Notes: generated from the letters alone by a model not told the origin. 64,000 nt of DNA from Bacteroidales bacterium (GCA_014860665.1 JACZJI010000081.1:1-64000), one strand, 5' to 3'. Numbered from the stretch's first letter, positions 1 through 8,998 are shown. Numbers and translations are program-made.

Positions 1-46
1 TCCTAATATCGAATAAAAAAATTCACTTTAATTTAAAAAAGTCATT

Positions 47-703
47 ATGAAAAAAGTGTTATTTGCCATGGCTGTCGTAGTTATGGCTGTGTTTATGGGT
101 GGTTGTGCAAAAGTACCCCAAGCTGAGTTAGATGCTACAAATGCTGCTATTGAAAAAGCAAAAGCTGCTGAAGCTAACGTTTATCTTGCTCCTGCTTTTA
201 ACTCTGTTATGGATTCATTAAATGCTATTAATGCTGAGATTGAAGCCAACAAGGGAAAATTATTCAAAAACTTCTCTGATGTAAAAGTTAAGTTGTCTGC
301 TCTGGAAAACGAAGCCAACGGATTGGTTTCAAAAACAGAAGCCAGAAAAGACAGCATCAAGGGAGAAGTTAATGCTACGTTGTCCCAACTTCAGGCTATT
401 TCAGCTGAAAATGAAACTTTGGTGAAAAAAGCACCCCGCGGTAAGGAAGGCAAAGCTGCCATCGAAGCTATTGAAAGCGAAATGGCTACTATTACCACCG
501 CTACTGCAGCAATTCCGGAGTTAGTGAAAAACGGTAATTTGCTGGATGCTCAGACCAAGGTTAAAGCTGCTTATACTCAGGCAACATCTATCAATGAAGA
601 ATTGAAGACTGCTATTGAGAAATACACAGCAAAACAACACCGTCCGGTGATGCATCGTACAACGAAAAAAAATCCGGTTTCACATCGCCCCAAACGTAAA
701 TAA
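47..703 (+). CDS. Helical envelope lipoprotein
   Basis: This is a 218-residue exported protein of unknown function. The N-terminus is a lipoprotein signal with a hydrophobic stretch and the lipobox MGGC, giving a lipidated Cys20, so it should sit in the envelope. The rest is predicted almost wholly helical and rich in Ala, Glu and Lys, followed by a very basic tail from about residue 198 (several Arg, Lys and His). Its helical part, from about residue 42, resembles in length and pattern the N-terminal helical domain of the L,D-transpeptidase just downstream (both contain EA.V near the start and KDS[IV]K near the end). A strong hairpin terminator follows at once. I infer a cell-wall-associated role from the neighbours only. 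The ATG start fits the signal peptide. Confidence 0.75.
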   Translation: MKKVLFAMAVVVMAVFMGGCAKVPQAELDATNAAIEKAKAAEANVYLAPAFNSVMDSLNAINAEIEANKGKLFKNFSDVKVKLSALENEANGLVSKTEARKDSIKGEVNATLSQLQAISAENETLVKKAPRGKEGKAAIEAIESEMATITTATAAIPELVKNGNLLDAQTKVKAAYTQATSINEELKTAIEKYTAKQHRPVMHRTTKKNPVSHRPKRK

Positions 704-722
704 GAATCTCATAGGATTTATT

Positions 723-753
723 AAAACTGCCGGGGTAATTCCCGGCAGTTTTT
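723..753 (+). terminator. Rho-independent terminator
   Basis: Arms AAAACTGCCGGG and CCCGGCAGTTTT enclose a short loop and run into T residues. It ends the lipoprotein gene, but the next start codon (758) lies only five bases beyond it, so the hairpin also covers the ribosome-binding region of the transpeptidase gene. Confidence 0.8.
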
Positions 754-757
754 CACT

Positions 758-1870
758 ATGAAAATGAAAAAACGCACCAGATACTTCCTTACCATATTGG
801 GAGTTATCTTTTTTTCTACAGGCGGATATTTCATCTATAAATATCTGACAGTCCAGACCCCTGAGACTGAAATGAAAAGGGCCGTTAAAGCCCTGGCGGA
901 TGCCAAAAAATCAGAAGCTACTGTTTTTGCTGCTGAGAAATTTGCTGAAGCGAAGTCGGAGTTTGGAATGGCCATGGATGAATGGGAATTTCAAAATAAA
1001 CAGATTTTCATCCATCGGAACTACCATAAAACTATCACTCTCGCAAAAAAAACTGTTGAGCTTTGTAATGAAGCCACAAAAAAAGCAGGTGAGGAAAAGG
1101 ATTCTGTAAAAAACAGGATGATTCATCTTCTGCCGAGTATCGAGCAAAAGATCAATTATTTTGAAAAATATTACAAAAATCTTCCGCTCACGAAATCTAC
1201 TTTTAATGCTTACAGCAACTCGAAATTAAAATATCAGGAAGCTACAAACAGCTTTCAGCAATCCAAGATTTATGAAGCTCTGACACAGGCCGGGGAAGCC
1301 GAAAGCCTCATTAATCAAGCATCGGCAAAAGCAAAGCTGTTGCTTGAAGATTATTTTCGCGATTATCATCTGTGGCTGAAAAATGCAAGGCTTGCCAGAA
1401 GTCTTTCTTCGAGAGGGCAAACTGTAATTCTGGTTGATAAACTGGCAGCAACCTGTTCGGTACTAAAGTCAGGGAAAACCCTGGAAACATTTCATGCTGA
1501 ATTCGGTCAGAACTGGACGGGAGACAAAATCAGAAGAGGTGACAAAGCAACACCTGAAGGGGTCTACAAAATAATCCGGAAAAAGGACCACGGAAATACC
1601 AAATATTATAAATCTCTTCTCCTGAATTATCCTAATAATGAAGACAAAGCCCGGTTCACGGCTTTGATCAAAAAAGGGAACATCCCAAAAAACTCAAAAA
1701 TCGGAAGCCTTATTGAAATTCACGGTGACGGAGGCAAAGGCGTTTCATGGACTGATGGCTGCATTGCCCTTTCCAACGCTGATATGGACAAAGTTTTTCA
1801 ACAATGCAGAGTCTCTACACCCGTGATAATCATAGGCTCTGAAAGAACTTTAAACGAATATCTCAAATAA
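758..1870 (+). CDS. L,D-transpeptidase with helical N-terminal domain
   Basis: A 370-residue predicted cell-wall cross-linking enzyme of the YkuD family, which joins peptidoglycan stem peptides or attaches proteins to them using a catalytic Cys. It has one N-terminal membrane segment (about residues 8-28), a helical domain (about 38-210) and a C-terminal YkuD domain. The catalytic core is visible as His322 (IEIHGDGG) and Cys335 in SWTDGCIAL. The residue two before Cys is Asp where the commonest motif has His (SHGC), a variant seen in some branches of the family. The periplasmic domain probably acts outside the inner membrane. It sits eight bases before a second transpeptidase. It starts directly after a terminator, so its expression may depend on readthrough. 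ATG at 764 is an alternative start. Confidence 0.85.
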   Translation: MKMKKRTRYFLTILGVIFFSTGGYFIYKYLTVQTPETEMKRAVKALADAKKSEATVFAAEKFAEAKSEFGMAMDEWEFQNKQIFIHRNYHKTITLAKKTVELCNEATKKAGEEKDSVKNRMIHLLPSIEQKINYFEKYYKNLPLTKSTFNAYSNSKLKYQEATNSFQQSKIYEALTQAGEAESLINQASAKAKLLLEDYFRDYHLWLKNARLARSLSSRGQTVILVDKLAATCSVLKSGKTLETFHAEFGQNWTGDKIRRGDKATPEGVYKIIRKKDHGNTKYYKSLLLNYPNNEDKARFTALIKKGNIPKNSKIGSLIEIHGDGGKGVSWTDGCIALSNADMDKVFQQCRVSTPVIIIGSERTLNEYLK

Positions 1871-1877
1871 CTTACAG

Positions 1878-2555
1878 ATGAAAAACAATGAGACCATATT
1901 AAAGATTTATCTGTATGTAGCAGCTGCAACACTTTCAATTCTGATACTATTATCAGTAATTGGTTTTGGTGTACCGGCATTACAATACCATGAGTTCACC
2001 CACGAACTAAAAGCAGAGAGTCTGGCCGATAAGGGAAACGAAAAACCCGAAAGTCAGGAAGGGGTAAAAAAACAAATTTCTGCCTTAAAATTAAAGCTTG
2101 AAAATCTGAGCCCGGGCAAACAATATCTGGTCATCAACTCCACAGATAATACTTTTAAATTCTATAGAAACGGGCAGTTGGTCCGTAAGGGAATTTGTTC
2201 AACAGGAAGTTATATCGAACTTAAGGTTGACAAAAATAAAACCTACCGTTTCAGAACTCCGAAAGGTGTTTTTACCATCAAAAACAAGATTGTCGACCCT
2301 GTCTGGAAAAAACCTGACTGGGCTTTTATTGAAGATGGGGTACCCATTCCTCCTGCCAATGATAATTCCAGGTTTCAATATGGTGTTCTGGGGGATTATG
2401 CCCTAAATCTTGGAAACGGATATTTAATTCACGGAACACTTTATCAGCGCTTCCTGGGACTGTCGGTTACTCACGGCTGTATTCGGATGGATGACGATGA
2501 TCTAAAATTTGTTTATGAAAATCTTCCTGTAGGTGCTAAAGTTTTTATTTACTGA
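1878..2555 (+). CDS. L,D-transpeptidase (YkuD family)
   Basis: A 225-residue second L,D-transpeptidase, starting eight bases after the first and so probably co-transcribed with it. There is one N-terminal membrane anchor (about residues 9-32), a short helical linker, then the YkuD catalytic domain. His185 (LIHGTLYQ) and Cys201 in the classical motif SVTHGCIRM give the expected active site. Upstream of them are YLVINSTDNTFKFYRNG and RTPKGVFTI, typical beta-strand signatures of the ErfK/YbiS/YcfS group. Unlike its neighbour it has the canonical His-Gly-Cys. Tandem members may divide 3-3 cross-linking and protein attachment between them, but that is inference. Confidence 0.88.
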   Translation: MKNNETILKIYLYVAAATLSILILLSVIGFGVPALQYHEFTHELKAESLADKGNEKPESQEGVKKQISALKLKLENLSPGKQYLVINSTDNTFKFYRNGQLVRKGICSTGSYIELKVDKNKTYRFRTPKGVFTIKNKIVDPVWKKPDWAFIEDGVPIPPANDNSRFQYGVLGDYALNLGNGYLIHGTLYQRFLGLSVTHGCIRMDDDDLKFVYENLPVGAKVFIY

Positions 2556-2556
2556 T

Positions 2557-3312
2557 ATGAAACTCAAACAAATTTCCAATCGGCCTTCCTTTAAGATACC
2601 TGTGATTATAGGTTCTATTCTGATCGGAATTGCCGTAATACTTTCGGTTTTATCCCTGACGCTCTCATTTTCTAACGCAAAAAACAGCGCTCTTACTTTA
2701 AAATCCTTTCAAAACAAAGACCGGATAATACCTACCCGATATAGTTCTGAAATGCTGGGCTTGTGGAAGGAAAAATTGTGGCTACAAAATCAATTGCTGG
2801 TCAGCAAGGAAGATTCCATGAACCTGAGTATTGATTTGCAGGACAGTTTGGTGCAGCTCCGGTTTAAAGGGCTGACGCTGGTAAAAAGTAAGATGAGCCT
2901 GATCCTGCCACGAAATTTTTTGCAGAACATCGATGTCAACACTTACGGGAAATTGTTTGGAAGTCCTTCGATCATCGTTTCGGGGTATTCCAACATTGCA
3001 AAAAAGCCTTATCATCGTGTCAACATCGCCAATGCCGGCGATACCACTGCTTTTCTGAAAAAAGTAAAACCTCGAATGTTTTCGTGGAGTTTCACTACCG
3101 ACCACAAAATTCGTGTTGTAATTCACGGTTATGATTCGCTGGAAACCAACCTTCATCCGCGAAGGGACATGTTGAAATTTCGTTTTAAAAATTTAATAAC
3201 GAAACCTTCTGATTCTTTTACACCAACCTTGTTTATCTGGATAAACAACAAAGAAGCAATTGATATTTACCGTGCCCTTCCCGAAAAGGCGAAAGTCATT
3301 TTTATAAACTAA
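2557..3312 (+). CDS. Single-pass membrane protein, unknown function
   Basis: A 251-residue protein with one N-terminal membrane segment (about residues 14-36, starting PVIIGSILIG) and a soluble, beta-rich remainder that should lie in the periplasm. I do not recognise a family. The ATG at 2557 is preferred to the in-frame GTG at 2533 because it follows the upstream stop codon directly (stop ends at 2555) and puts the hydrophobic segment close to the N-terminus. It is the last gene of the two-transpeptidase operon, so a role in cell-wall modification, perhaps as a partner of the enzymes, is a reasonable guess but not shown. Confidence 0.7.
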   Translation: MKLKQISNRPSFKIPVIIGSILIGIAVILSVLSLTLSFSNAKNSALTLKSFQNKDRIIPTRYSSEMLGLWKEKLWLQNQLLVSKEDSMNLSIDLQDSLVQLRFKGLTLVKSKMSLILPRNFLQNIDVNTYGKLFGSPSIIVSGYSNIAKKPYHRVNIANAGDTTAFLKKVKPRMFSWSFTTDHKIRVVIHGYDSLETNLHPRRDMLKFRFKNLITKPSDSFTPTLFIWINNKEAIDIYRALPEKAKVIFIN

Positions 3313-3426
3313 GCACTTGTTCAGATATCCTTTGAAAGACACCTAAAATCCGGGGAAACAGCATTTTTTGTCCATTTTTCACGGCTCAAGCAAAAATTTT
3401 TCTAAATTGGACAAAATTTTCCCAAC

Positions 3427-4494
3427 ATGAAGAAATTCTTAAAAACTGTCGGATTAATCATTCTGGCAGCAGCTATTATTTTCGGGGGATTTCTTGCTTA
3501 TATTACCATTACAGACTATCGCCCTGCTAAAATTATCGACCTGATGTCAGGAAAGAAAACACTGACAATTCAACCCATTGTAAAAGACACTTTTAATTTC
3601 ATGACCTGGAATATTGGTTATGCCGGATTGGGTGCCGGTATGGACTTCTTTTATGATGGAGGAACTAAGGTACGGCCTACAAAAAAGATGGTCGAACAAT
3701 ACCTGAAAGGAATTGAACAGTTTGTCAGCACGCATGACTCTATCGACTTCTGGTATATCCAGGAAGTTGATGAGCTTTCTCGCAGAAGCTATTATTTTGA
3801 CGAAGTAAAAGACATCAGTGAAGCAAAAAAGGGTAGCCACGCCATTTTTGCGTTGAATTATGATTGTCCATTTGTTCCGGTGCCCATGAATAACCCGATG
3901 GGAGAAGTAAAAAGCGGACTGATGACTTTTACGAATCTGCCTTATACCCAAGCAACCCGTTATGCTTATCCACTTATCGCACCCTGGCCCGACAAACTCT
4001 TTTTACTGGACCGATGCTTTATTTTGATGCGTTTTCCGCTTGAAAACGGAAAGGATCTGGTCATCATGAATACGCATAATTCCGCTTATATTTACGATAG
4101 TCTGCTTCGTGTAAAAGAACTGAATGTGTTGAAAACAAAAATGCTGGAAGAATACAATAAAGGTAATTATGTAATTGCCGGGGGTGACTGGAATGCCAAT
4201 CCTCCCGATTTTAAACCGGAAGGTAATTATGATGGAAACAGTTTTGTTCCCACGAAAGTACAGATGAGCGACAAGACATTCCCGTCGACATGGCATTGGG
4301 CTGTTGATGCTACAGCGCCCACCAACCGGGAAAATAATAAACCTTTTGTAAGAGGAGAAAACGGAACAACGAACATCGATTATTTTATTCTTTCACCAAA
4401 TGTTAAATTGCTCAAAGTAAAAACTATCGACTTAAATTTTGAAAATAGCGATCACAATCCGGTTTATATGAAAGTGGCGCTTGAACAAAATTAA
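3427..4494 (+). CDS. Exported endonuclease/exonuclease/phosphatase-fold protein
   Basis: A 355-residue hydrolase of the EEP superfamily, which includes metal-dependent nucleases, sphingomyelinases and inositol phosphatases. The N-terminus is a membrane anchor or uncleaved signal (residues about 6-27). Fold motifs appear in order: NFMTWNIGYAG (metal-binding Asn), WYIQEVDE (metal-binding Glu), MNTHNSAY, AGGDWNANP (catalytic Asp/Asn) and ENSDHNPVYM (catalytic Asp-His). All the expected metal and catalytic residues are present, so it should be active. The substrate cannot be told from sequence. It has its own 114-bp upstream gap and no close partner genes. Confidence 0.85.
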   Translation: MKKFLKTVGLIILAAAIIFGGFLAYITITDYRPAKIIDLMSGKKTLTIQPIVKDTFNFMTWNIGYAGLGAGMDFFYDGGTKVRPTKKMVEQYLKGIEQFVSTHDSIDFWYIQEVDELSRRSYYFDEVKDISEAKKGSHAIFALNYDCPFVPVPMNNPMGEVKSGLMTFTNLPYTQATRYAYPLIAPWPDKLFLLDRCFILMRFPLENGKDLVIMNTHNSAYIYDSLLRVKELNVLKTKMLEEYNKGNYVIAGGDWNANPPDFKPEGNYDGNSFVPTKVQMSDKTFPSTWHWAVDATAPTNRENNKPFVRGENGTTNIDYFILSPNVKLLKVKTIDLNFENSDHNPVYMKVALEQN

Positions 4495-4522
4495 CAAACA
4501 AGAGTTTTTTCATTTATTTTTT

Positions 4523-4530
4523 TACTTTTG
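4523..4530 (+). promoter_or_regulatory. Bacteroidota promoter core for prs
   Basis: TACTTTTG matches the Bacteroidota -7 consensus TAnnTTTG and lies 31 bases before the prs start codon. Confidence 0.6.
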
Positions 4531-4561
4531 CAGCGCTTTTTTGAAACTTTAAATCATCGTC

Positions 4562-5518
4562 ATGAGCGAACCAATTGTAAGTATCTTTTCAGGTCGAGCA
4601 AGTCGCTATTTAGCGGAAAAAATTGTAAGTGCATACGGTACCACCTTAGGAAAATCTGAGGTAATCAAATTCTCTGACGGTGAGTTTCAAACTTCATATG
4701 AAGAAAATATCAGAGGTCGCGATGTCTTTATTATTCAGTCAACAGTTCCTCCCGCCGATAATATCTGGGAGCTTCTGATGATGATTGATGCAGCAAAAAG
4801 GGCTTCGGCAAGAAAAATCGTTGCAGTGATTCCTTATTTCGGATACGCAAGACAAGACAGAAAAGACAAACCCCGTGTTTCCATAGGAGCAAAAATGGTT
4901 ACCAATTTGCTTACCTCTACAGGTATCGACAGGTTAATTACACTTGATCTGCATGCAGATCAAATTCAGGGATTCATGGATATTCCTGTCGACAACTTAT
5001 ATGCGTCAGTGATTTTTTATCCATACATACAAAGCCTGAAACTGAAAAACCTGATGATGGCATCGCCAGACACCGGTGGAACCAGAAGAGCCGCTTCTTA
5101 CGCCAAAGCCTTGAATACGGGTTTTGCTATTTGCTATAAACAACGCACCAAACCCAATGTGGTTGAAAAAATGCAGTTGATTGGAGACGTTTCTGGAAAA
5201 GATGTTGTTTTAGTGGATGATATCATTGACACTGCAGGAACCATCACAAAAGCAGCCGAAGTGATCATGGAAAAAGGTGCTAACAGCGTAAGAGCGTTGG
5301 TAACACACCCTATTTTTTCAGGCAAAGCTTATGAAATAATTGGTAAATCACCTTTCAAAGAAGTAATCGTTTCGGATACTATTCCTATAAAAGAGAATCC
5401 CGACAATAAGATAAAAGTAATCTCAACTGCCAATCTGTTTGCCGAAGTTATCAAGCGGGTTGAAAATTATGAATCTATCAGTTCCCTTTTTAATATCGGG
5501 GACCCTAATAACAAATAA
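4562..5518 (+). CDS. prs: Ribose-phosphate pyrophosphokinase
   Basis: A 318-residue enzyme that makes PRPP from ribose 5-phosphate and ATP, feeding purine, pyrimidine, histidine and NAD synthesis. Length is normal for the family. Signatures are FSDGEFQTSYEENIRG near residue 40, the flexible-loop region YFGYARQDRKDKPR, the metal/ATP motif DLHADQIQGF, and the PRPP-binding loop VVLVDDIIDTAGTI near residue 220. It is followed at 21 bp by rplY, so the two are probably transcribed together. The TAnnTTTG box upstream supports the chosen ATG. Confidence 0.97.
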   Translation: MSEPIVSIFSGRASRYLAEKIVSAYGTTLGKSEVIKFSDGEFQTSYEENIRGRDVFIIQSTVPPADNIWELLMMIDAAKRASARKIVAVIPYFGYARQDRKDKPRVSIGAKMVTNLLTSTGIDRLITLDLHADQIQGFMDIPVDNLYASVIFYPYIQSLKLKNLMMASPDTGGTRRAASYAKALNTGFAICYKQRTKPNVVEKMQLIGDVSGKDVVLVDDIIDTAGTITKAAEVIMEKGANSVRALVTHPIFSGKAYEIIGKSPFKEVIVSDTIPIKENPDNKIKVISTANLFAEVIKRVENYESISSLFNIGDPNNK

Positions 5519-5539
5519 TCATTTTTAAATAATTAAGTT

Positions 5540-6154
5540 ATGAACACAGTATCATTGAGCGGTTCTCTTCGCGAGAACGTAGGGAAAAAAGATGCTAAAC
5601 TGCAGAGAAAGCTGGGAAAAGTTCCTTGTGTAATTTATGGTGGAAGTGAACAAAAACACTTCACTTTAGACCAGAAGGATTTTAAAAGCATTGTTTTTAC
5701 TCCGGAAATTATCATTGCAAAAATCACTTTAGGTGACAAAACCTATGAAAGCATTTTGCAGGATATTCAGTATCACCCGGTTTCAGACGAAGTATTGCAT
5801 GCAGATTTTCTGGAACTGAATCCTGAAAAACCGGTTACTATTGCATTACCTATTGAACTTAAGGGAACAGCCCCGGGAGTTGTTAAAGGGGGAAAATTAC
5901 GTTTGAAAATGCGTAAACTCCGCGTAAAAGGTTTGATCCACACCATGCCTGAACATGTCGTTATTGACATTTCCAAGCTGGATGTAGGACGTACTATTAA
6001 AGTAAGAGACATTAAAAACACTGATCTTACTTTCCTTGAACCAGGCAACCTTGTTATCGTAAGCATTGCTGCTGCCCGTGGTGTTACAGCAGATGTTGAG
6101 GAAGAGCAAATCGAAGCTGAAGGCACAGAAGGCGGAGAAGAAAGCGCAGAATAA
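5540..6154 (+). CDS. rplY: 50S ribosomal protein L25/Ctc
   Basis: A 204-residue 5S rRNA-binding ribosomal protein of the long (CTC) type. Residues about 5-90 form the L25 beta-barrel that contacts 5S rRNA (VPCVIYGG, HADFLELNPEKPVTIALP), and the remainder is the C-terminal CTC domain. It ends in an acidic tail (runs of Glu with Ala and Gly), common in this group. The prs-rplY-pth order is common in bacteria and supports the call. A hairpin terminator follows. Confidence 0.95.
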   Translation: MNTVSLSGSLRENVGKKDAKLQRKLGKVPCVIYGGSEQKHFTLDQKDFKSIVFTPEIIIAKITLGDKTYESILQDIQYHPVSDEVLHADFLELNPEKPVTIALPIELKGTAPGVVKGGKLRLKMRKLRVKGLIHTMPEHVVIDISKLDVGRTIKVRDIKNTDLTFLEPGNLVIVSIAAARGVTADVEEEQIEAEGTEGGEESAE

Positions 6155-6172
6155 TACTTTGCAGAATATTAC

Positions 6173-6209
6173 AAAGGGATGGGGCAGTGCTTCATCCCTT
6201 TTATTTTTC
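6173..6209 (+). terminator. Rho-independent terminator after rplY
   Basis: Arms AAAGGGATG and CATCCCTTT with an 11-base loop, followed by a T-rich run, ending the prs-rplY unit. Confidence 0.75.
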
Positions 6210-6212
6210 CCC

Positions 6213-6220
6213 TATCTTTG
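6213..6220 (+). promoter_or_regulatory. Bacteroidota promoter core for pth
   Basis: TATCTTTG fits TAnnTTTG and sits 16 bases before the pth ATG, immediately after the preceding terminator. Confidence 0.55.
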
Positions 6221-6236
6221 ATTAATTCATAAAACC

Positions 6237-6800
6237 ATGAAATATCTAATAGTTGGTCTGGGAAATATTGGTGTTGAATATGCCAACACCCGTCACAACA
6301 TTGGTTTTATTGTAGCCGATGCACTGGTGAATGCGCTGAATGGAAAATTTGAAACCGAACGGTTGGCGTCGGTGGCCTCGGTAAAATACAAAGGAAAAAG
6401 CCTGGTGGTGATCAAACCCACGACGTATATGAACCTGAGCGGAAAAGCCGTAAAATACTGGCTTGACAAGGAAAAAATCCCATTGGAAAACATGTTGGTC
6501 GTTGTGGATGATATTGCGTTGCCACTGGGAACATTGCGCATGCGCAAAAAAGGGGGAGCCGCAGGCCATAATGGGATATCAGATATTATCATGAAGCTTG
6601 TAACAGAATCTTTTCCTCGACTCCGTGTGGGAATTGGTGATGATTTCGCAAAAGGATACCAGGTAGATTTCGTACTCGGCCAATGGTCGCAGAAAGAAAC
6701 AAATGTTATGATTCCTCGTGTGGAAAAAGCTGTTGAAATCATTCAAAGTTTTGTTGCTGCCGGGATCGACAATACCATGAATCTTTACAACAACAAATAA
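6237..6800 (+). CDS. pth: Peptidyl-tRNA hydrolase
   Basis: A 187-residue enzyme that frees tRNAs from prematurely released peptidyl-tRNA. It has the family hallmarks: GLGNIGVEYANTRHNIGF with catalytic His20, PTTYMNLSGKAV, and DDIALPLGTLRMRKKGG followed by AGHNGISDI. Length is standard. It lies downstream of rplY with its own promoter-like box, so it may be separately controlled. Nothing odd is seen. Confidence 0.96.
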   Translation: MKYLIVGLGNIGVEYANTRHNIGFIVADALVNALNGKFETERLASVASVKYKGKSLVVIKPTTYMNLSGKAVKYWLDKEKIPLENMLVVVDDIALPLGTLRMRKKGGAAGHNGISDIIMKLVTESFPRLRVGIGDDFAKGYQVDFVLGQWSQKETNVMIPRVEKAVEIIQSFVAAGIDNTMNLYNNK

Positions 6801-6907
6801 GACTGCTTTAAATAAATTAAAACATCCGGTTTTTCAAGTCTTTCGGGAGTTATAAACATTTTAAAAGCGAAACTGTTAAAAAATTTGTTTAAACAGATTA
6901 TTATCAA

Positions 6908-6915
6908 TAATTTTG
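6908..6915 (+). promoter_or_regulatory. Bacteroidota promoter for DUF177-rpmF
   Basis: TAATTTTG matches TAnnTTTG, with a TTTG (6884-6887) 20 bases upstream as the -33 element. This is the best full promoter match in the window. It overlaps the in-frame TTG at 6913, which argues that translation starts later. Confidence 0.7.
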
Positions 6916-6933
6916 CCGCCCAATTTACACAAG

Positions 6934-7449
6934 GTGAATAAGAATAGCGAGCTTATAATCCCGATTAAAGGACTAAGCATAGGTAATCATCACTACGATT
7001 TTGTAATAAGTGATTCGTTCTTTGAGAGTTTTGAGCCTCTTAATATCCGGGAAGGGAAGGTTGATTTGTTGCTGGAACTAGAAAAAGAATCCAGTTTAAT
7101 GTCATTTCTCTTTCATTTCAACGGAAGCGTGAAACTGATGTGCGACCGATGCCTGGAGGATTATGATCAACCTGTGGAAGGAAACTTTCGCCTGATCGTA
7201 AAGTATGGAGAAGAGTTTCAGGAGATTTCTGATGAAATTATTGAAATTCCGTTCACAGAACATCGCATCGATTTGAGTCAGTATATTTATGAATACATTC
7301 AGTTGATGCTTCCCATGAAACATGTTCATCCAGACGATGAATTGGGAAACAGCACTTGTAAATCAGAGATGCTTGAGAAGCTCAATGAACTTTCGAAACC
7401 GGCAACCGATCCGAGATGGGATGCTTTATTAAAATTGAAGAAAAAGTAA
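6934..7449 (+). CDS. DUF177/YceD-family protein
   Basis: A 171-residue protein of the DUF177 (YceD) family, which is encoded beside rpmF in most bacteria and is linked to 23S rRNA maturation or ribosome assembly. The Cys pair CDRC (in LMCDRCLEDYDQPVEGNF) is the family mark. The start is placed at GTG 6934 instead of TTG 6913, because the TTG lies inside the -7 promoter box. rpmF starts 22 bp downstream, so the two form an operon. Confidence 0.85.
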   Translation: MNKNSELIIPIKGLSIGNHHYDFVISDSFFESFEPLNIREGKVDLLLELEKESSLMSFLFHFNGSVKLMCDRCLEDYDQPVEGNFRLIVKYGEEFQEISDEIIEIPFTEHRIDLSQYIYEYIQLMLPMKHVHPDDELGNSTCKSEMLEKLNELSKPATDPRWDALLKLKKK

Positions 7450-7471
7450 AACAATATAAAACACTAGGAAA

Positions 7472-7660
7472 ATGGCACATCCAAAAAGAAAGACATCAAA
7501 AACAAGAAGGGATAAAAGAAGAACACATTTAAAAGCAAATGCTCCCGTTTTAGCCACTTGTCCAACTACCGGTGCAGTTCATGTTTATCACAGAGCATAT
7601 TATGTGGACGGTGATCTTTATTACAAAGGAAAACTGGTTTCTCAAGCTGCTGAAGCATAA
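7472..7660 (+). CDS. rpmF: 50S ribosomal protein L32
   Basis: A 62-residue basic ribosomal protein. The N-terminus ([19 protein letters not shown]) is characteristic. There is only one Cys (ATCPTTG), so this is the zinc-free (C-minus) type. It is co-transcribed with the DUF177 gene and followed by a terminator. Confidence 0.96.
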   Translation: MAHPKRKTSKTRRDKRRTHLKANAPVLATCPTTGAVHVYHRAYYVDGDLYYKGKLVSQAAEA

Positions 7661-7716
7661 GTCCCTGCTTAAGATATAATGGGGTAACCCCGGTTTACGC
7701 GACCAAGAATTTTGTG

Positions 7717-7754
7717 GCCTTTGTTTTTTGCAAACAACAAAGGCTTTTCTTTTT
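7717..7754 (+). terminator. Rho-independent terminator after rpmF
   Basis: GCCTTTGTT and AACAAAGGC form a stem over a short loop, followed by TTTTCTTTTT. Nothing else is seen between rpmF and the fabH promoter except a small palindrome GGGGTAACCCC at 7681. Confidence 0.75.
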
Positions 7755-7908
7755 GACCATAACCAATCTGAGCAGAAAGACAAGACTTGTTGATATCGCG
7801 AATTTTGTAAAACAAAAGTAAATGCAAGACTTACCTGAATTTTCATCTGGTTTGTAAAGAAAATGATGCTATGCTCACACTGAATACGGTATCTTATTTC
7901 AAAAATGC

Positions 7909-7916
7909 TACTTTTG
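7909..7916 (+). promoter_or_regulatory. Bacteroidota promoter core for fabH
   Basis: TACTTTTG fits TAnnTTTG and lies 28 bases before the fabH ATG. Confidence 0.6.
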
Positions 7917-7944
7917 TCGCTTTCATAAACAAGAAAAGTTCATT

Positions 7945-8949
7945 ATGACAAAAATCCGAGCAGCCATTACCGGCATACACGCATGGGTACCCGAAGATGT
8001 GCTCACCAACAGTGATCTTGAAAAGATGGTTGACACCACTGACGATTGGATCATTACCCGAACCGGAATTAAAGAAAGACATATTTTAAAGGAAGGAAAA
8101 GGCACTTCCGACATGGGAGTCGAAGCAGTGAAAGGTCTTCTGAAAAAGACCGGTACCAACCCCGATGAAATCGATCTGCTGATTTGCGCTACCGTGACTC
8201 CTGACATGCAGTTTCCTGCTACTGCCAACCTTATCTGCGATAAAGCAGGTATCAAAAATGCATTCAGCTATGATATGAATGCGGCCTGCTCCACTTTCAT
8301 TTATGCACTGGTTACTGCCTCAAAATATGTGGAATCCGGTGAATACAAAAAAGTTGTAGTGGTGGGTGCTGATAAGATGTCCTCTATTGTAGACTATACC
8401 GACCGTGCCACTTGCGTAATTTTTGGTGATGGTGCCGGTGCTGTATTGCTGGAACCCACCAAGGATGAAGAAGGTGTTATGGACCACCGGTTTTACAGCG
8501 ACGGCTCCGGTTGGATTCATTTACATCAAAAAGCAGGCGGTTCATTAAAACCGGCGTCCCATGCTACTGTTGATGCACGCGAACATTTTATTTACCAGGA
8601 AGGGCAGCCGGTATTCAAATTTGCTGTAACACGTATGGCGGATGTAGCTGCTGAGATCATGGAACGCAACAACCTGAAGTCGGAAGATGTTGCCTGGCTG
8701 GTGCCTCATCAGGCCAACCTGCGGATCATTGAAGCCACGGCAAAACGCATGGGCGTAGGAAAGGAAAAGGTCATGATCAATATTCAAAGGTACGGAAACA
8801 CCACCAACGGGACCATCCCAATCTGTCTTTACGAATGGGAAAACCAATTGAAAAAAGGCGATAACGTAGTTTTGGCGGCTTTTGGCGGTGGATTCACCTG
8901 GGGCTCTGTTTATTTAAAATGGGCTTACGACGCAAAAAACCAGAAATAA
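7945..8949 (+). CDS. fabH: 3-oxoacyl-ACP synthase III
   Basis: A 334-residue KAS III that condenses acetyl-CoA (or a branched acyl-CoA) with malonyl-ACP to start fatty acid synthesis. Catalytic Cys115 lies in [13 protein letters not shown], the His in VPHQANLRI and the Asn in [11 protein letters not shown], so the triad is complete. [14 protein letters not shown] near residue 33 is typical. It follows rpmF without the plsX gene that lies between them in many bacteria. It has its own promoter box and terminator, so it is a single-gene unit here. Confidence 0.96.
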   Translation: MTKIRAAITGIHAWVPEDVLTNSDLEKMVDTTDDWIITRTGIKERHILKEGKGTSDMGVEAVKGLLKKTGTNPDEIDLLICATVTPDMQFPATANLICDKAGIKNAFSYDMNAACSTFIYALVTASKYVESGEYKKVVVVGADKMSSIVDYTDRATCVIFGDGAGAVLLEPTKDEEGVMDHRFYSDGSGWIHLHQKAGGSLKPASHATVDAREHFIYQEGQPVFKFAVTRMADVAAEIMERNNLKSEDVAWLVPHQANLRIIEATAKRMGVGKEKVMINIQRYGNTTNGTIPICLYEWENQLKKGDNVVLAAFGGGFTWGSVYLKWAYDAKNQK

Positions 8950-8965
8950 AAATATTATTGATATA

Positions 8966-8998
8966 AAAAAACCTGCCGGAGTTGGCAGGTTTTTTTGT
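8966..8998. terminator. Terminator between fabH and the outer-membrane gene
   Basis: Arms AAAAAACCTGCC and GGCAGGTTTTTTT around a six-base loop. The A-rich 5' side and T-rich 3' side let it serve both converging genes. Confidence 0.85.
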
